From: JANXYW01 sp031400455
GTDB lineage: Bacteria > Chloroflexota > Dehalococcoidia > DSTF01 > JACRBR01
Length of the DNA stretch: 64,000 bases
Direction: 5' to 3'
Assembly (NCBI GenBank): GCA_031400455.1
Contig: JANNPX010000005.1
Coordinates: 1-64,000, forward strand
Shown here: in pieces, positions 19,850 to 28,418 of the stretch
How the letters are laid out: the number at the start of each line of letters is the position of its first letter
Numbering within the stretch: the stretch's first letter is position 1
Notes under the pieces: model-generated
What the model was told of the DNA's origin: nothing
Databases searched by the model: none
The model's input: only the letters and a program-made list of their open reading frames with translations
Program-made: the position numbers and the translations under genes

Positions 19850-19920
19850 ACTGTCGGGCTTGTGTGCCGTCGGGCTGGCGGCCGCGCGACGACGCCTCTT
19901 GGCCACGACGGGGTGCATTG

Positions 19921-19949
19921 TTGACGTAGAGATCATCGCCCCTTACAGT
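19921..19949 (+). promoter_or_regulatory. Promoter upstream of mgtE (TTGACG-17-TACAGT)
   Basis: TTGACG at 19921 and TACAGT at 19944 are 17 bases apart. The predicted start near 19956 leaves a leader of about 90 bases before mgtE. I looked for an M-box type magnesium riboswitch in the leader and could not recognise one. Confidence 0.5.
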
Positions 19950-20045
19950 GCCGACGCTGGCGGTTCCGGCGATTCTGCACCAAACCAGATCCGCCGCCGG
20001 CGTTCGCAAATCATCCACGGGCAGGACACGCGCCGCGGAGGTTCA

Positions 20046-21395
20046 ATGGAAGAGGACGCTCCCAGCCTCCTCTCGGAGATTCACGACCTCGTCGAAGCTG
20101 GTCAGCTCGACACCGCTGCTGCGCGTCTCGGATCCACCCACCCCGCCGACAGCGCCCGAGCGATCGCCGAACTCGGACGGAGTGAGCGCGACGCGTTGAT
20201 TGCCGCCATCGGCCGCGACGCGCTTGCGAGGATCATCGAATATCTTCCGGACGATCGCCGCGGCGACGTCATCGAGGCGATCGCGCCGGACGAACTCGCG
20301 CCACTTCTCGACGAGATCGATGACGACATCGTCGCCGACATCCTCCACGGCCTTTCGGCTGAACGCGCCGCCGAGATCCTGCGCGGCATGAGGCGTGCAT
20401 CCGTCGTCGCGCCGCTGCTTGGTCACGCCGACGAGAGCGCCGGCGGCCACATGACGCGCTCATTCGTGTCGCTAAACGGCAACTGGAGCGTCGGCAGAGC
20501 GATCACGTACTTGCGCCGATTGCGCCCCGACGCGGAGAGCGCGTACTACCTGTACGTCATCGACGCTGGAGGCCGGTTGGAAGGCATCGTCAGCCTCCGC
20601 GACCTGATCATCGCTGCGCCCGAGACGCCCCTATCGGAAATCATGTCACGTGAAGTCGTCCGCGCCCGTGACGACATGGACCAGGAGGAGATGGCCCGCC
20701 TGGTGCAACGTTACGACCTCGTGGCGCTGCCCGTCGTCGATGCCGACGACCGCCTCATCGGCGTAATCACTGTTGACGACGTGCTCGATGTCGTGCAGGA
20801 GGAGGCCACCGAGGACATCTTCAAGCTTGTCGGCGTGGGTGTGAAGGAGCGCGCACTCAGTCCCGTATTCGAGTCGGCGCGGAGGCGCATCCCATGGCTG
20901 GCCGTGAACATGGTTGTCGCACTCATGGCAGCGTTCATCGTGAGCCGTTTCGAGGATACGATCGCGCAGGTTGCTGCCCTCGCCGTACTCATGCCTGTGA
21001 TCGCCGGCCAGGGCGGCAACGCCGGCGTCCAGACCGCGACGATCGTCGTACGCGGGCTCGCGCTCGACGATCTGCGCCTGAGCGACCTTGCGCGCGTCCT
21101 CACGAAGGAGATAGCCCTCGGAGCGCTGAAGGGCGTGCTATTCGGCGGCGTGCTTGGGGTCATTGCGTACTTCTGGCAGCAGAACACCACGCTTGCCGTG
21201 ATCGCCGCGTCGGCGATGTTCCTGAATATGCTCGTCGCCAGCATCGGCGGAGTGATGATTCCGATGACGCTGCGATACGGCTTCAAGGTGGACCCGGCGA
21301 CTGCCGCGGGCGTCTTCGATACGATGCTCACCGACATGATGGGATTCTTCATCTTTCTGGGGCTTGCGACGATCTTCCTCAGCCGCCTGACTTGA
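20046..21395 (+). CDS. mgtE: Magnesium transporter MgtE
   Basis: MgtE is a gated Mg2+ channel. The 449-residue protein has the N-terminal helical superhelix domain (about 5-120, with 'DDRRGDVIEAI'), a CBS pair (about 130-255, with 'SLRDLIIAAPETPLSEIM' and 'VVDADDRLIGVITVDDVL'), the plug helix and a five-helix pore domain. The pore motif PVIAGQGGNAGVQ is intact near residue 320. Usual length. The ATG at 20046 follows GCGGAGGTTCA. It has its own promoter. Confidence 0.93.
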   Translation: MEEDAPSLLSEIHDLVEAGQLDTAAARLGSTHPADSARAIAELGRSERDALIAAIGRDALARIIEYLPDDRRGDVIEAIAPDELAPLLDEIDDDIVADILHGLSAERAAEILRGMRRASVVAPLLGHADESAGGHMTRSFVSLNGNWSVGRAITYLRRLRPDAESAYYLYVIDAGGRLEGIVSLRDLIIAAPETPLSEIMSREVVRARDDMDQEEMARLVQRYDLVALPVVDADDRLIGVITVDDVLDVVQEEATEDIFKLVGVGVKERALSPVFESARRRIPWLAVNMVVALMAAFIVSRFEDTIAQVAALAVLMPVIAGQGGNAGVQTATIVVRGLALDDLRLSDLARVLTKEIALGALKGVLFGGVLGVIAYFWQQNTTLAVIAASAMFLNMLVASIGGVMIPMTLRYGFKVDPATAAGVFDTMLTDMMGFFIFLGLATIFLSRLT

Positions 21396-21470
21396 TGGCC
21401 CTTGCGGCAACGCCCTCTGCACTCCAACCTTCTCATGCTCCGTTGAGAGATCTCAGCCGAAAGGAACCCC

Positions 21471-22652
21471 ATGCAGCCGCTCGAAGGAATCAAGATTCTC
21501 GATCTCTCGCGCCTGGCCCCGGGCCCGTTCTGCTCCATGATGCTCGGCGACCTCGGCGCCGACGTGCTGCTCGTCGAAGCGCCCGCGGACGGGAAGCTGG
21601 CGAACGCGATAGCCTCCCGCCCCGGTGATGCCGAGAAGGCAGCCGCCTACAACATCCTCAGCCGGAACAAGCGCAGCATCATTCTCAACCTCCGCGAACA
21701 AGAGGCGCGCGAGATCTTCTACAAGCTTGCCGAGACCGCCGACGTCGTGCTTGAAGGCTTCCGTCCGGGCGTCGTCAAGCGTCTCGGCGTCGACTACGAG
21801 ACGCTGAGCAAGCGCAATCCGAAGATCGTGTACTGCTCGCTCTCGGGCTTCGGTCAGACAGGCCCGTACAGCCAGCTCGTCGGCCACGACATCAACTACA
21901 TCTCGGTCGGCGGCGCTCTCGGAATGATCGGCTGGCCGGACCAGCCCCCAACGATCCCGATGAACATCATCGCCGACTTCGCCGGCGGCGGCATGCACGC
22001 CGCGTACGGCATTCTCGCGGCGTTGATGGCGCGTGAGCGCACCGGTCGCGGCCAGTACGTCGACATCGCCATGTCCGATGGCGTGCTCTACCTGCTCGCA
22101 AGCCTGGTGGGTGGTGTGCTGATGGGTGGCGGGTCGCCCGGCCGGGGCAACACCCTCCTAAACGGATCGGTGCCGCACTACAACGTGTACGAATGCAGCG
22201 ACGGCGGCTGGATCAGCATTGGCAGCCTCGAGCCGCACTTCTTCGTCAATCTCTGCAAGACACTGGAATGTGAGCAGTTCATCCCGCACCAGTACGACGC
22301 ATCGAAGCGCGAAGAGATCGGTGCGTACTTCAAGTCGCGCTTCATCACCAAGCCTCGCGACGAGTGGTTCGAGATCCTCAGCCAGACCGACATCTGCGCC
22401 GGTCCGGTCTACTCGCTGGCCGAGGCATTGCAAGACCCGCACAATCTCGCACGAAACATGGTGGTCGAAGTCGACCACCCCACGCTGGGCAAGGTGAAGA
22501 CGCTGGGCATCGGCACCAAGTTGTCCGACACCCCTGGCTCGGTCCGAACGACCGCGCCGGTTGCAGGCCAGCACACCAACGACGTGCTCGCATCGATCGG
22601 GTATGACACCGAGGCGATCGCCGCCCTCAGGCAGCGCGGCGTTACGGCGTAG
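21471..22652 (+). CDS. CaiB/BaiF (class III) CoA-transferase
   Basis: The 393-residue protein is a family III CoA-transferase, which moves CoA between acyl groups through an aspartyl-CoA thioester. N-terminal 'LEGIKILDLSRLAPGPF' and 'LGDLGADVLLVE' match the family, as do 'NKRSIILNL' and 'GFRPGVVKRLGVDYETL'. The catalytic Asp is probably in 'GQYVDIAMSDG' or just before, near residue 170-195. The ATG at 21471 follows AAAGGAAC. The substrate is not identifiable: racemases, carnitine and oxalate transferases share this fold. Its stop overlaps the end of the convergent downstream gene by 11 bases. Confidence 0.88.
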   Translation: MQPLEGIKILDLSRLAPGPFCSMMLGDLGADVLLVEAPADGKLANAIASRPGDAEKAAAYNILSRNKRSIILNLREQEAREIFYKLAETADVVLEGFRPGVVKRLGVDYETLSKRNPKIVYCSLSGFGQTGPYSQLVGHDINYISVGGALGMIGWPDQPPTIPMNIIADFAGGGMHAAYGILAALMARERTGRGQYVDIAMSDGVLYLLASLVGGVLMGGGSPGRGNTLLNGSVPHYNVYECSDGGWISIGSLEPHFFVNLCKTLECEQFIPHQYDASKREEIGAYFKSRFITKPRDEWFEILSQTDICAGPVYSLAEALQDPHNLARNMVVEVDHPTLGKVKTLGIGTKLSDTPGSVRTTAPVAGQHTNDVLASIGYDTEAIAALRQRGVTA

Positions 22653-23130
22653 GATCCGCACTGGTGACGGATCGCAGCTCGGCTGCCCAGGCCGGCCAGC
22701 GATCTAGCCGTTCCCGAAGGTACGTGCACGCGTTCTCTACGTTCGCGCGCGGCGGAGTCGTGCTCGCGTCCACGGGCTCTGCCGCCAGGTCGTTGACGAA
22801 CGAGAAGAGCCCGTTGAATGCGTTCTCCCACGCCGCAAGTACGCCCCCCCGCGTCGCCTTCGAGAGCGCGCGCCCGGTACGCCAGTTCGACATCGCGTCA
22901 AGCGCGCGGCCAATGGGCGAGGGCGTAGCAGTCTTCCCGTTGTCCAGCCTGTCTGCCCCGCGCACGTCGCGCCGGGGCGCCATGATGACCTCGGTGACCA
23001 GGCGCCACACGGGTCGGCCGTAGGCGGTCTCGCGCAGAAGGTCGCCTTCGCGTAGCTGAGCAAACGCCGAGCGCACATCCTCGTAGTTGGCCGCCATGAT
23101 GTCGCGGAGTTCATCGATCTGCATGGCCAT
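22642..23130 (-). CDS. DinB-like four-helix protein (tentative)
   Basis: The 162-residue product looks like a mostly helical DinB/YfiT-type protein: an N-terminal helix 'MQIDELRDIMAANYEDVRSA', an amphipathic middle and a Trp/Arg-rich end. The metal-binding His triad of active DinB proteins is not evident, so assignment rests on overall pattern only. The ATG at 23130 has AAGGAGAG upstream at good spacing, plus a TACAAT -10 at 23166-23161. Its 3' end overlaps the CoA-transferase gene tail to tail by 11 bases. It is divergent from the hydrolase gene at 23233. Confidence 0.5.
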   Translation of the reverse strand: MAMQIDELRDIMAANYEDVRSAFAQLREGDLLRETAYGRPVWRLVTEVIMAPRRDVRGADRLDNGKTATPSPIGRALDAMSNWRTGRALSKATRGGVLAAWENAFNGLFSFVNDLAAEPVDASTTPPRANVENACTYLRERLDRWPAWAAELRSVTSADPTP

Positions 23131-23160
23131 GATGTCGCGCTCTCCTTGCAAAGCTCGCGC

Positions 23161-23166
23161 ATTGTA
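23161..23166 (-). promoter_or_regulatory. -10 box TACAAT of the DinB-like gene
   Basis: On the minus strand TACAAT is followed 30 bases later by the ATG at 23130, with AAGGAG between them. No convincing -35 is seen. Confidence 0.35.
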
Positions 23167-23232
23167 CTCTGCGACCTGTGACCTCCGCCGCCGCCGAATG
23201 AGATTCCCTTGCGCCGATGGTACGCTTGCTGC

Positions 23233-23937
23233 GTGGACTTCTCCGACGACACCCCCGAATCGGACAATCGAGATCTTGAGCTGGCGATCACGCAGGTCGC
23301 CGCTCATCCGGAGCCGGACGGCAACTTGCGCGTGATGCTCGGCACGACGCGCGGTGAGATCCGTGGTGTCCTACACCCCTGCGCGACCGCGCCGTCCGCC
23401 GCCATCTACGTCGGTGGTGCGATGGGTGGATTCGAAGGGCCGGCGAACGACATCTACGGCCGCCTCGCCGATCGCCTCCGGCCCCAGATGAGTGGACTTC
23501 GTATCCACTACCGGCGTCCGGGCGACTTCGAGGAGTGCGTGCTCGACGTGCTTGCCGGCGTGTCGTTCCTGAGCGGTGTAGGCGCGACAGGCGGCATCGT
23601 CCTGGTCGGCCATTCGTTTGGTGGCGCCGTCGTCATCAAGGCCGCCCAACTCTCGCCGGCGGTAACGGGCGTCGTGGCGCTCTCGCCTCAGCTACACGGG
23701 ACGCGCACCGTCGAGGCGCTGGGTAAGCCGCTCCTGCTGGTCCACGGCATGCGCGACGGTGTGCTCGATCATGCGGCCAGCGAAGACATCTACGCCCGCG
23801 CCCTGGATCCGAAGCGGCTCGTTCTGTATGCCGAAGCCGATCATTCCCTCAACCAGGCGGCCGGCGATCTCGAGGAACTGCTCGCTACGTGGCTGCCCGA
23901 GACTGCGGCTTCGCGACCTGCGATCGGCCTCAACTGA
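23233..23937 (+). CDS. Alpha/beta hydrolase family protein
   Basis: The 234-residue protein is a small alpha/beta hydrolase. The nucleophile elbow is GHSFGG (Ser near residue 130), followed by 'PLLLVHGMRDGVL' with the acid residue near 185 and the candidate catalytic His in EADHSL near 210. This is the layout of dienelactone hydrolase-like esterases. The GTG at 23233 is preferred over the ATG at 23209, which starts with an unlikely Cys/Trp-rich segment. A TACGCT sequence ends six bases before the GTG. No signal peptide. Substrate unknown. Confidence 0.75.
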   Translation: MDFSDDTPESDNRDLELAITQVAAHPEPDGNLRVMLGTTRGEIRGVLHPCATAPSAAIYVGGAMGGFEGPANDIYGRLADRLRPQMSGLRIHYRRPGDFEECVLDVLAGVSFLSGVGATGGIVLVGHSFGGAVVIKAAQLSPAVTGVVALSPQLHGTRTVEALGKPLLLVHGMRDGVLDHAASEDIYARALDPKRLVLYAEADHSLNQAAGDLEELLATWLPETAASRPAIGLN

Positions 23938-24013
23938 GCGGACTGCTATAGTCCGCCGAAGGCGCTTGGCCCTCGGTGGCCGCACAATCGAGCGATAGAA
24001 CGGAAATAACAGG

Positions 24014-24823
24014 ATGACCGCACTCCCCGTCGCGGCCTCGGGCGCTACCGCACTTGAAGTCGCGTGGAACTGCGCGCGCGCTGGTGGTGGCCTGGCGCTG
24101 GAACACTTCCGCGGCGACCACCAGATCGACATCAAGGGACACCGGAACATCGTCACCGAAACCGACGTCGCGGCGGAACTCCGCATCATCGAGATCCTGC
24201 GCGCCGAGTATCCCGATCACGCCGTGCTCTCCGAAGAGACCGCCCACGACACCGACCCGTCCCACGGATGGACCTGGGTCATAGACCCCATTGACGGGAC
24301 GAAGAACTACGCGATCGGCGTGCCGTTCTGGTGCACCAACATCGCGCTCTGCTTCGATGCCGAGCCCGTGGTGGGTCTGACGTATGACCCCGTCCACGGC
24401 GAGGGCTTCTCGGCCGTCGCCGGGGGAGGAGCGTTCTGCGGCGATCGTCCCATTCGTGCTTCAGAGAAGCCCGACGTGTTCTCCGCCGTCCTCGGCATCG
24501 ATCTTGGCTACGACGATGCGGCGGGCGCGCGACAGCTCGATCTCATGCGGGAGATCTTCCCGAACACGCAGGGCTTCCGCATCACCGGCAGCGCGGCGCT
24601 TGGCATGGCGTACGCCGCCTGCGGTCGCTTCGACTTGTACGCGCATCTCAACGTTTCGCCATGGGATGTCGCCGCCGGCATCTTGCTCGTGCGTGAAGCG
24701 GGAGGCGCCGCCTCGGATCGCTCCGGCGGGCCGATGCGGATCAGCAGCAAGGGCTTCGCCGCGGGCGGGCAGCATGTGCACGATGACTTCATGTCCCGCT
24801 ATGCTGGGAGCCAGGGCAAGTAG
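24014..24823 (+). CDS. Inositol monophosphatase family protein
   Basis: The 269-residue protein belongs to the Mg2+-dependent IMPase/FIG superfamily, which hydrolyses inositol phosphates, histidinol phosphate, PAP or fructose bisphosphate. Metal-site motifs are intact: LSEE (near 75), DPIDGTKNY (near 95) and SPWDVAAG (near 217). 'DIKGHRNIVTETD' near residue 42 is the usual N-terminal loop. Family subtype cannot be decided by eye. The ATG at 24014 has only a weak ribosome-binding site (AACAGG). It precedes a lipoprotein gene by 33 bases. Confidence 0.88.
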   Translation: MTALPVAASGATALEVAWNCARAGGGLALEHFRGDHQIDIKGHRNIVTETDVAAELRIIEILRAEYPDHAVLSEETAHDTDPSHGWTWVIDPIDGTKNYAIGVPFWCTNIALCFDAEPVVGLTYDPVHGEGFSAVAGGGAFCGDRPIRASEKPDVFSAVLGIDLGYDDAAGARQLDLMREIFPNTQGFRITGSAALGMAYAACGRFDLYAHLNVSPWDVAAGILLVREAGGAASDRSGGPMRISSKGFAAGGQHVHDDFMSRYAGSQGK

Positions 24824-24856
24824 GCGAACGATGCGCTTGCCGAAGGAGCGTGGGAA

Positions 24857-25522
24857 TTGAGTCTTGCCGCTCGCTGTCTCGCCATCGTGATCGCTGTCGC
24901 TGTGCTCGGAACGGCGTGCGGTGCCGGATCCTCGAAACCAACTGCCACACCCACAGCGAAGGTCCCTGGCGCGCTGGACGTGCTGGGCGACTGGGTGCGG
25001 GCGAACCGCAACGTCGACTTCATCGGCGACTGCTCGGGCGCGAAGGCGGGCATTGATGTCGGCAAAGTCTGCTCGGCGCAGCTGGGCACCCGCGGTACGC
25101 GTGCGGCCTACAGCATCGGTCCGACGTTCTCCGAAGGTACCGCGCTCGCCATCCTCGAACAGAAAACGGACGGTTGGGGTGTACTGACCGTCACGAACCG
25201 CGATCCCAGCGCGCCTGCGGTGCCCGGCATCAATTGGCCGCTGCAAGTCGGGGACCAGGTCATCGTCATCGGCCTCGGCGAGCCCGACTGCCTGCGCATT
25301 CGTGAGCAACCGACCCAGGAGGGCAAGCAGTTGGCCTGCCAGTACGACGGCACGACAGCGATCATTCAGGAAGGCCCCGTTGAGGCGGAGACATTCATCT
25401 GGTGGCGCATCGCCGGCGACGGCTTCAACGGCTGGGCCGCCGGTACATGGCTGCGCCTGCCCGAAGCGATCGCTCAGGCGCTCGCGACGCCGATCCCTGC
25501 GACGCCCGCGCCGACGCCGTAG
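24857..25522 (+). CDS. Lipoprotein with SH3-like domains
   Basis: The 221-residue product has a lipoprotein signal peptide ending in the lipobox LGTAC, then a Ser/Thr/Pro linker ('TATPTAKVP'). Later segments such as 'GLGEPDCLRIREQP...' and 'WWRIAGDGFNGWAAGTWLRLP' look like a bacterial SH3-like domain, typical of cell-envelope binding proteins. It ends in a Pro/Thr-rich tail. The TTG at 24857 is chosen because AAGGAGCG lies upstream and the signal peptide begins there. Function unknown. Confidence 0.72.
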   Translation: MSLAARCLAIVIAVAVLGTACGAGSSKPTATPTAKVPGALDVLGDWVRANRNVDFIGDCSGAKAGIDVGKVCSAQLGTRGTRAAYSIGPTFSEGTALAILEQKTDGWGVLTVTNRDPSAPAVPGINWPLQVGDQVIVIGLGEPDCLRIREQPTQEGKQLACQYDGTTAIIQEGPVEAETFIWWRIAGDGFNGWAAGTWLRLPEAIAQALATPIPATPAPTP

Positions 25523-25523
25523 C

Positions 25524-25553
25524 GGACAACGGCTGCGCCTGCTTCGCTATACT
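25524..25553 (+). promoter_or_regulatory. Candidate tRNA promoter (GGACAA-18-TATACT)
   Basis: TATACT at 25548-25553 has GGACAA 18 bases upstream. The tRNA begins 28 bases after the -10 box. Confidence 0.4.
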
Positions 25554-25580
25554 CCATCGCTAGGCATGACGCCCACTCGA

Positions 25581-25656
25581 GCGGGGGTAGCTCAATTGGT
25601 AGAGCGCTAGCCTTCCAAGCTGGATGTTGCGGGTTCGAGCCCCGTCCCCCGCTCCA
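25581..25656 (+). tRNA. tRNA-Gly (anticodon TCC), CCA encoded
   Basis: A complete cloverleaf can be drawn. The acceptor stem GCGGGGG pairs with CCCCCGC, and the D arm is GCTC...GAGC. The anticodon stem CTAGC pairs with GCTGG around the loop CTTCCAA (anticodon TCC), and the T arm GCGGG/CCCGT surrounds TTCGAGC. A T discriminator and CCA are encoded at 25653-25656. It reads GGA/GGG glycine codons. Confidence 0.96.
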
Positions 25657-25667
25657 CTCTCATCTCC

Positions 25668-25895
25668 CTAAGCAGTTCGAAGCGGCTCGCGCCGACCATG
25701 TGCTCTCGCGAGTTGGTCGAACATATCCCAGGCGACGACGTGGCCTCGTTTCTTGTTGGCAGAACGCCACACAAGCGCGCCCTTGCTCACCTTCAGCACC
25801 CCGAGCCGGGCATCGTCGCTGTACACCATAAACTTGATATCGCTGTTACCGAGCCTTCGTTCCGGGATCGTGAACCGGACCTCGTGTCGTGGCAT
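25668..25895 (-). CDS. Conserved small hypothetical protein
   Basis: The 75-residue product starts at ATG 25895, preceded by a near-perfect AAGGAGG five bases upstream; longer in-frame starts ignore that site. The sequence has a beta-rich N-terminal half ('EVRFTIPERRL') and a 'GVLKVSKGALVWR' segment followed by a basic patch, then a helix ('WDMFDQLAR'). I have seen similar small proteins in GC-rich bacteria but no function is known to me. It faces the tRNA gene tail to tail across 11 bases. Confidence 0.75.
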   Translation of the reverse strand: MPRHEVRFTIPERRLGNSDIKFMVYSDDARLGVLKVSKGALVWRSANKKRGHVVAWDMFDQLARAHGRREPLRTA

Positions 25896-25992
25896 CGAAT
25901 CCTCCTTCGTGGCTGCGTCGTTATCAGTATCCACGAAGGCCGCGCCCTTGTCGCCCAACGCCACACTTCATGTTTCGAATCTCACGAACGCA

Positions 25993-26024
25993 AACAGCGC
26001 GGATTCACTTGAATCCGCGCTGTT
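25993..26024 (-). terminator. Rho-independent terminator of the DEAD-box helicase gene
   Basis: A perfect 14-bp stem (25993-26006 with 26011-26024) and a four-base loop lies 30 bases after the helicase stop. Read on the minus strand it ends in GTTTGCG, a short U-tract. Confidence 0.75.
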
Positions 26025-26053
26025 GTGAGTCACGAAGTGAGGTGCCCGAAGCG

Positions 26054-27265
26054 TTAGCGGCGGCTGAACGCCGTTGTCCGGCGGCGCCGCGTTCCGAAGC
26101 CACCGCTTGTGCGGCCAGCAGCAGCGCGTGCCGGCGCGACCTTGATCTCCTTGCCGTCCGGCGTCATGCGCGGCAGGGTCCGGCCGAGACCACGCTCGAT
26201 CTCGCGCCACTTCGGCAGGTCGCCGGGGCCGAGGATCGTGATCGCACTGCCGGATCGGCCCATACGGCCCGTCCGGCCGACGCGGTGCGTGAACAGTTCG
26301 TGTGTCTCCGGCAGTTCGAAGTTGATGACGCGCGTGATGTGCAACACATCGAGCCCGCGTGCGGCGACGTTCGTCGCAAGCAGGATAGGCGTCTTGCCGG
26401 CACGGAACTTCTCCAGCACACGGTCGCGCGCGCCCTGGCTGAGATTCCCCTGCAACACGTCGATCTGGTAGCCGAGGCGTTCCAGTTTGACGCCGAGGTT
26501 ACGCACCCCGTGCTTCGTCCTGCCGAAGACCAGTGTCGTGCCCTCAGTCGGCTCGTTGAGCAGCCGCTCCAGGACGGTGAACTTGTCTTCGTCCCAGACC
26601 TCGTACACGATGTGATCGATGTCCGGGCCTTCGTCGTCGTCAGCACGTGACGTCTCGATGACAACAGGCGTCCTGAGGTACTTCGTGGAGACCTTGTGTA
26701 CCCACTCCGGCGTGGTCGCCGAGAAGAGCGCCGTCTGGCGCTCGCCGGGTGTCTGCGAAAGGATCCGCTCGACGTCCGGCGCGAAGCCACGGTCGAGCAT
26801 TTCGTCGGCTTCATCCAGCACCATGTAGGTGATGCCGTCGAGCCGCATCGTGCCGCGGGTCAGGTGATCCAGGACGCGCCCCGGCGTACCGACGACGACT
26901 TGCGCGCCGCGATAGATCGCGTCCTGCTGCGGACCGAAGGCGCGACCTCCGAAGATGAGCGTCGTCTTGATGCCGGAGCCGCGTGCGAGCTTCTCCAGCA
27001 CCTCACCGACCTGCTGCGCCAGTTCGCGCGTCGGTACGAGTACCAGCGCCTGGAGCCACTTGTTGTTGAGGTCGATCTTTTCGATGAGGGGGATGCCGAA
27101 CGCGAGCGTCTTGCCCGATCCGGTGAATGCCTGTCCGATGACGTCTTTGCCTTCGAGCAGAGGGGGGATGGAGAGTTCTTGAATCTCCGTCGGGGTTTCG
27201 ATTTCCATAGCCTCAAGCGCCTTCTGGCTTGATGGCCGAAGCGTAAATTCACTAAACGATGACAA
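26054..27265 (-). CDS. DEAD-box ATP-dependent RNA helicase
   Basis: The 403-residue protein carries the complete helicase core: the Q motif region ('TPTEIQELSIPPLL'), motif I AFTGSGKT, Ia PTRELAQQV, Ib GTPGR, II DEAD, III SAT, IV 'TLVFGRTKHG', V 'NVAARGLD' and VI HRVGRTGR. The C-terminal extension is short (about 25 residues, Arg/Gly-rich), unlike long-tailed DeaD/CsdA, so it is closer in size to RhlE/CshB-type helicases. It probably remodels RNA in ribosome assembly or decay. The start is the TTG at 27265, with AAAGG upstream; the next ATG (27208) would cut into the N-terminal region. The 5' region has a 13-bp tandem repeat (see below). Confidence 0.92.
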   Translation of the reverse strand: MSSFSEFTLRPSSQKALEAMEIETPTEIQELSIPPLLEGKDVIGQAFTGSGKTLAFGIPLIEKIDLNNKWLQALVLVPTRELAQQVGEVLEKLARGSGIKTTLIFGGRAFGPQQDAIYRGAQVVVGTPGRVLDHLTRGTMRLDGITYMVLDEADEMLDRGFAPDVERILSQTPGERQTALFSATTPEWVHKVSTKYLRTPVVIETSRADDDEGPDIDHIVYEVWDEDKFTVLERLLNEPTEGTTLVFGRTKHGVRNLGVKLERLGYQIDVLQGNLSQGARDRVLEKFRAGKTPILLATNVAARGLDVLHITRVINFELPETHELFTHRVGRTGRMGRSGSAITILGPGDLPKWREIERGLGRTLPRMTPDGKEIKVAPARAAAGRTSGGFGTRRRRTTAFSRR

Positions 27266-27281
27266 ACGGGTACCTTTCGTC

Positions 27282-27312
27282 AGAAGATAGATCTTCTCGA
27301 TAGATCTTCTCG
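27282..27312 (-). repeat. 13-bp tandem repeat and inverted repeat in the helicase leader
   Basis: ATAGATCTTCTCG is repeated back to back (27287-27299, 27300-27312; plus-strand reading). AGAAGAT (27282-27288) and ATCTTCT (27291-27297) form a 7-bp inverted repeat around two bases. It lies 17 bases before the TTG start, inside the predicted mRNA leader, so it may act as an RNA hairpin or protein site that controls the helicase. Confidence 0.6.
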
Positions 27313-27396
27313 ACGACCAGTGCGAAGGGGGAGACGGGCTTGAGGGGCGCGCAATCGCAGCGGACGCTTACTGAAGATGCTCTCTATTATGTGCAG

Positions 27397-27426
27397 AGTG
27401 TACGGCCTTTCGCCCTACCCCTGCAA
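27397..27426 (-). promoter_or_regulatory. Candidate helicase promoter (TTGCAG-18-TACACT)
   Basis: On the minus strand TTGCAG (27426-27421) and TACACT (27402-27397) are 18 bases apart. The transcript would start near 27390 with a leader of about 125 bases, which is common for cold-responsive helicase genes. Confidence 0.45.
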
Positions 27427-27508
27427 ATAGGCATTCTTACGCACTTCCGCTAAGCCATCTCGCAGGACAGCCTGCTGAAGCCAGAATCGCCTCGCAAAAG
27501 GATCCGCC

Positions 27509-28372
27509 ATGAGCTACGAATGTATCGACTATCAGGCCAGTGACGGCATCGCCCGGCTCGTGCTGAACCGGCCGGAGCGGATGAACGCCATCAACACCCA
27601 GCTTGTGGCAGATCTCCGCTCGGCGGTCGCGGCTGCCAACGACGACTCCTCCGTGCGCGTGCTGATCCTCAGTGGCGCCGGCCGCGCGTTCTGCGCTGGC
27701 TACGATCTCGATTGGGGCACGAAGGCGGAGGACGCCTCGCAGAAGGCGATGTCCGGCCAGTGGGATCCCGTGCGTGACTACCTGGGCATGTCCAGAAACG
27801 TGCGCGCCTACATGTCGCTCTGGGAGAGCCCGAAGCCCGTCATCGCGCAGGTGCACGGCTGGTGCGTCGGCGGCGGCACCGACCTCGCGCTCTGCAGCGA
27901 CCTCATCTACATGGCCGAGGACGCGCAGATCGGCTACCCGCCGGCCCGCATCTGGGGCGAGCCGACGACGATGATGTGGGTGTACCGCCTCGGGCTCGAA
28001 CACGCCAAGCGGCTGATGCTCAGCGGCGAGTCGCTCACCGGTATCGAGGCCGAGCGCCTCGGGCTCGCGTCGAAGGCGGTGCCCGTCGAGCGGCTCGCCG
28101 ACACTGCTGAAACAATGGCGCGAAAGCTGGCTACCATCCCGCTCAACCAGCTCGTCATGAGCAAGCTGCTCGTGAACCAGGCGTACGAGAACATGGGCCT
28201 CCGCACGACGCAGATGCTCGGTACGGTGTTCGATGGCATCGCGCGCCACACACCCGAAGGCATCGCCTGGCGGGACGAAGCGATGCGCGACGGATTCCGA
28301 GAAGCCGTCCGCCGCCGCGACGCCCCCTTCGGCGACTACGGCGAGCGCAAGCGCGACGAGCGTCACCCGTAG
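27509..28372 (+). CDS. Enoyl-CoA hydratase/isomerase family protein
   Basis: The 287-residue crotonase-fold protein has 'LVLNRPERMNAIN' near residue 17, the oxyanion-hole segment 'GAGRAFCAGYDL' near 56 and 'VHGWCVGGGTDLALCSDL' near 115. The usual hydratase Glu pair is not obvious (position after GGG is Thr-Asp; a candidate Glu is in the IWGEP segment), so hydratase, isomerase or thioesterase activity is open. The ATG at 27509 follows AAAAGGATC. The last 19 codons contain a segment repeated at 29267-29308, which suggests the original stop lay there and that 'DERHP' is a new tail acquired at an insertion junction. Confidence 0.88.
   Translation: MSYECIDYQASDGIARLVLNRPERMNAINTQLVADLRSAVAAANDDSSVRVLILSGAGRAFCAGYDLDWGTKAEDASQKAMSGQWDPVRDYLGMSRNVRAYMSLWESPKPVIAQVHGWCVGGGTDLALCSDLIYMAEDAQIGYPPARIWGEPTTMMWVYRLGLEHAKRLMLSGESLTGIEAERLGLASKAVPVERLADTAETMARKLATIPLNQLVMSKLLVNQAYENMGLRTTQMLGTVFDGIARHTPEGIAWRDEAMRDGFREAVRRRDAPFGDYGERKRDERHP
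28313..28354 (+). repeat. 42-bp direct repeat, copy 1 (within the enoyl-CoA hydratase gene)
   Basis: This stretch encodes R-R-D-A-P-F-G-D-Y-G-E-R-K-R near the end of the hydratase. It matches 29267-29308, with 30 identical bases at its 3' end (28325-28354 versus 29279-29308) and three mismatches before that. Confidence 0.85.
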
Positions 28373-28418
28373 CGCTGTCGCTCGATCGACGGGCGCACGC
28401 ACGCGTGGGAGGGAGAAC

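Noticed and set aside
19850..20045. Possible magnesium riboswitch before mgtE
   Set aside because: A plausible promoter is present, but no M-box-like conserved core or terminator could be recognised by eye.
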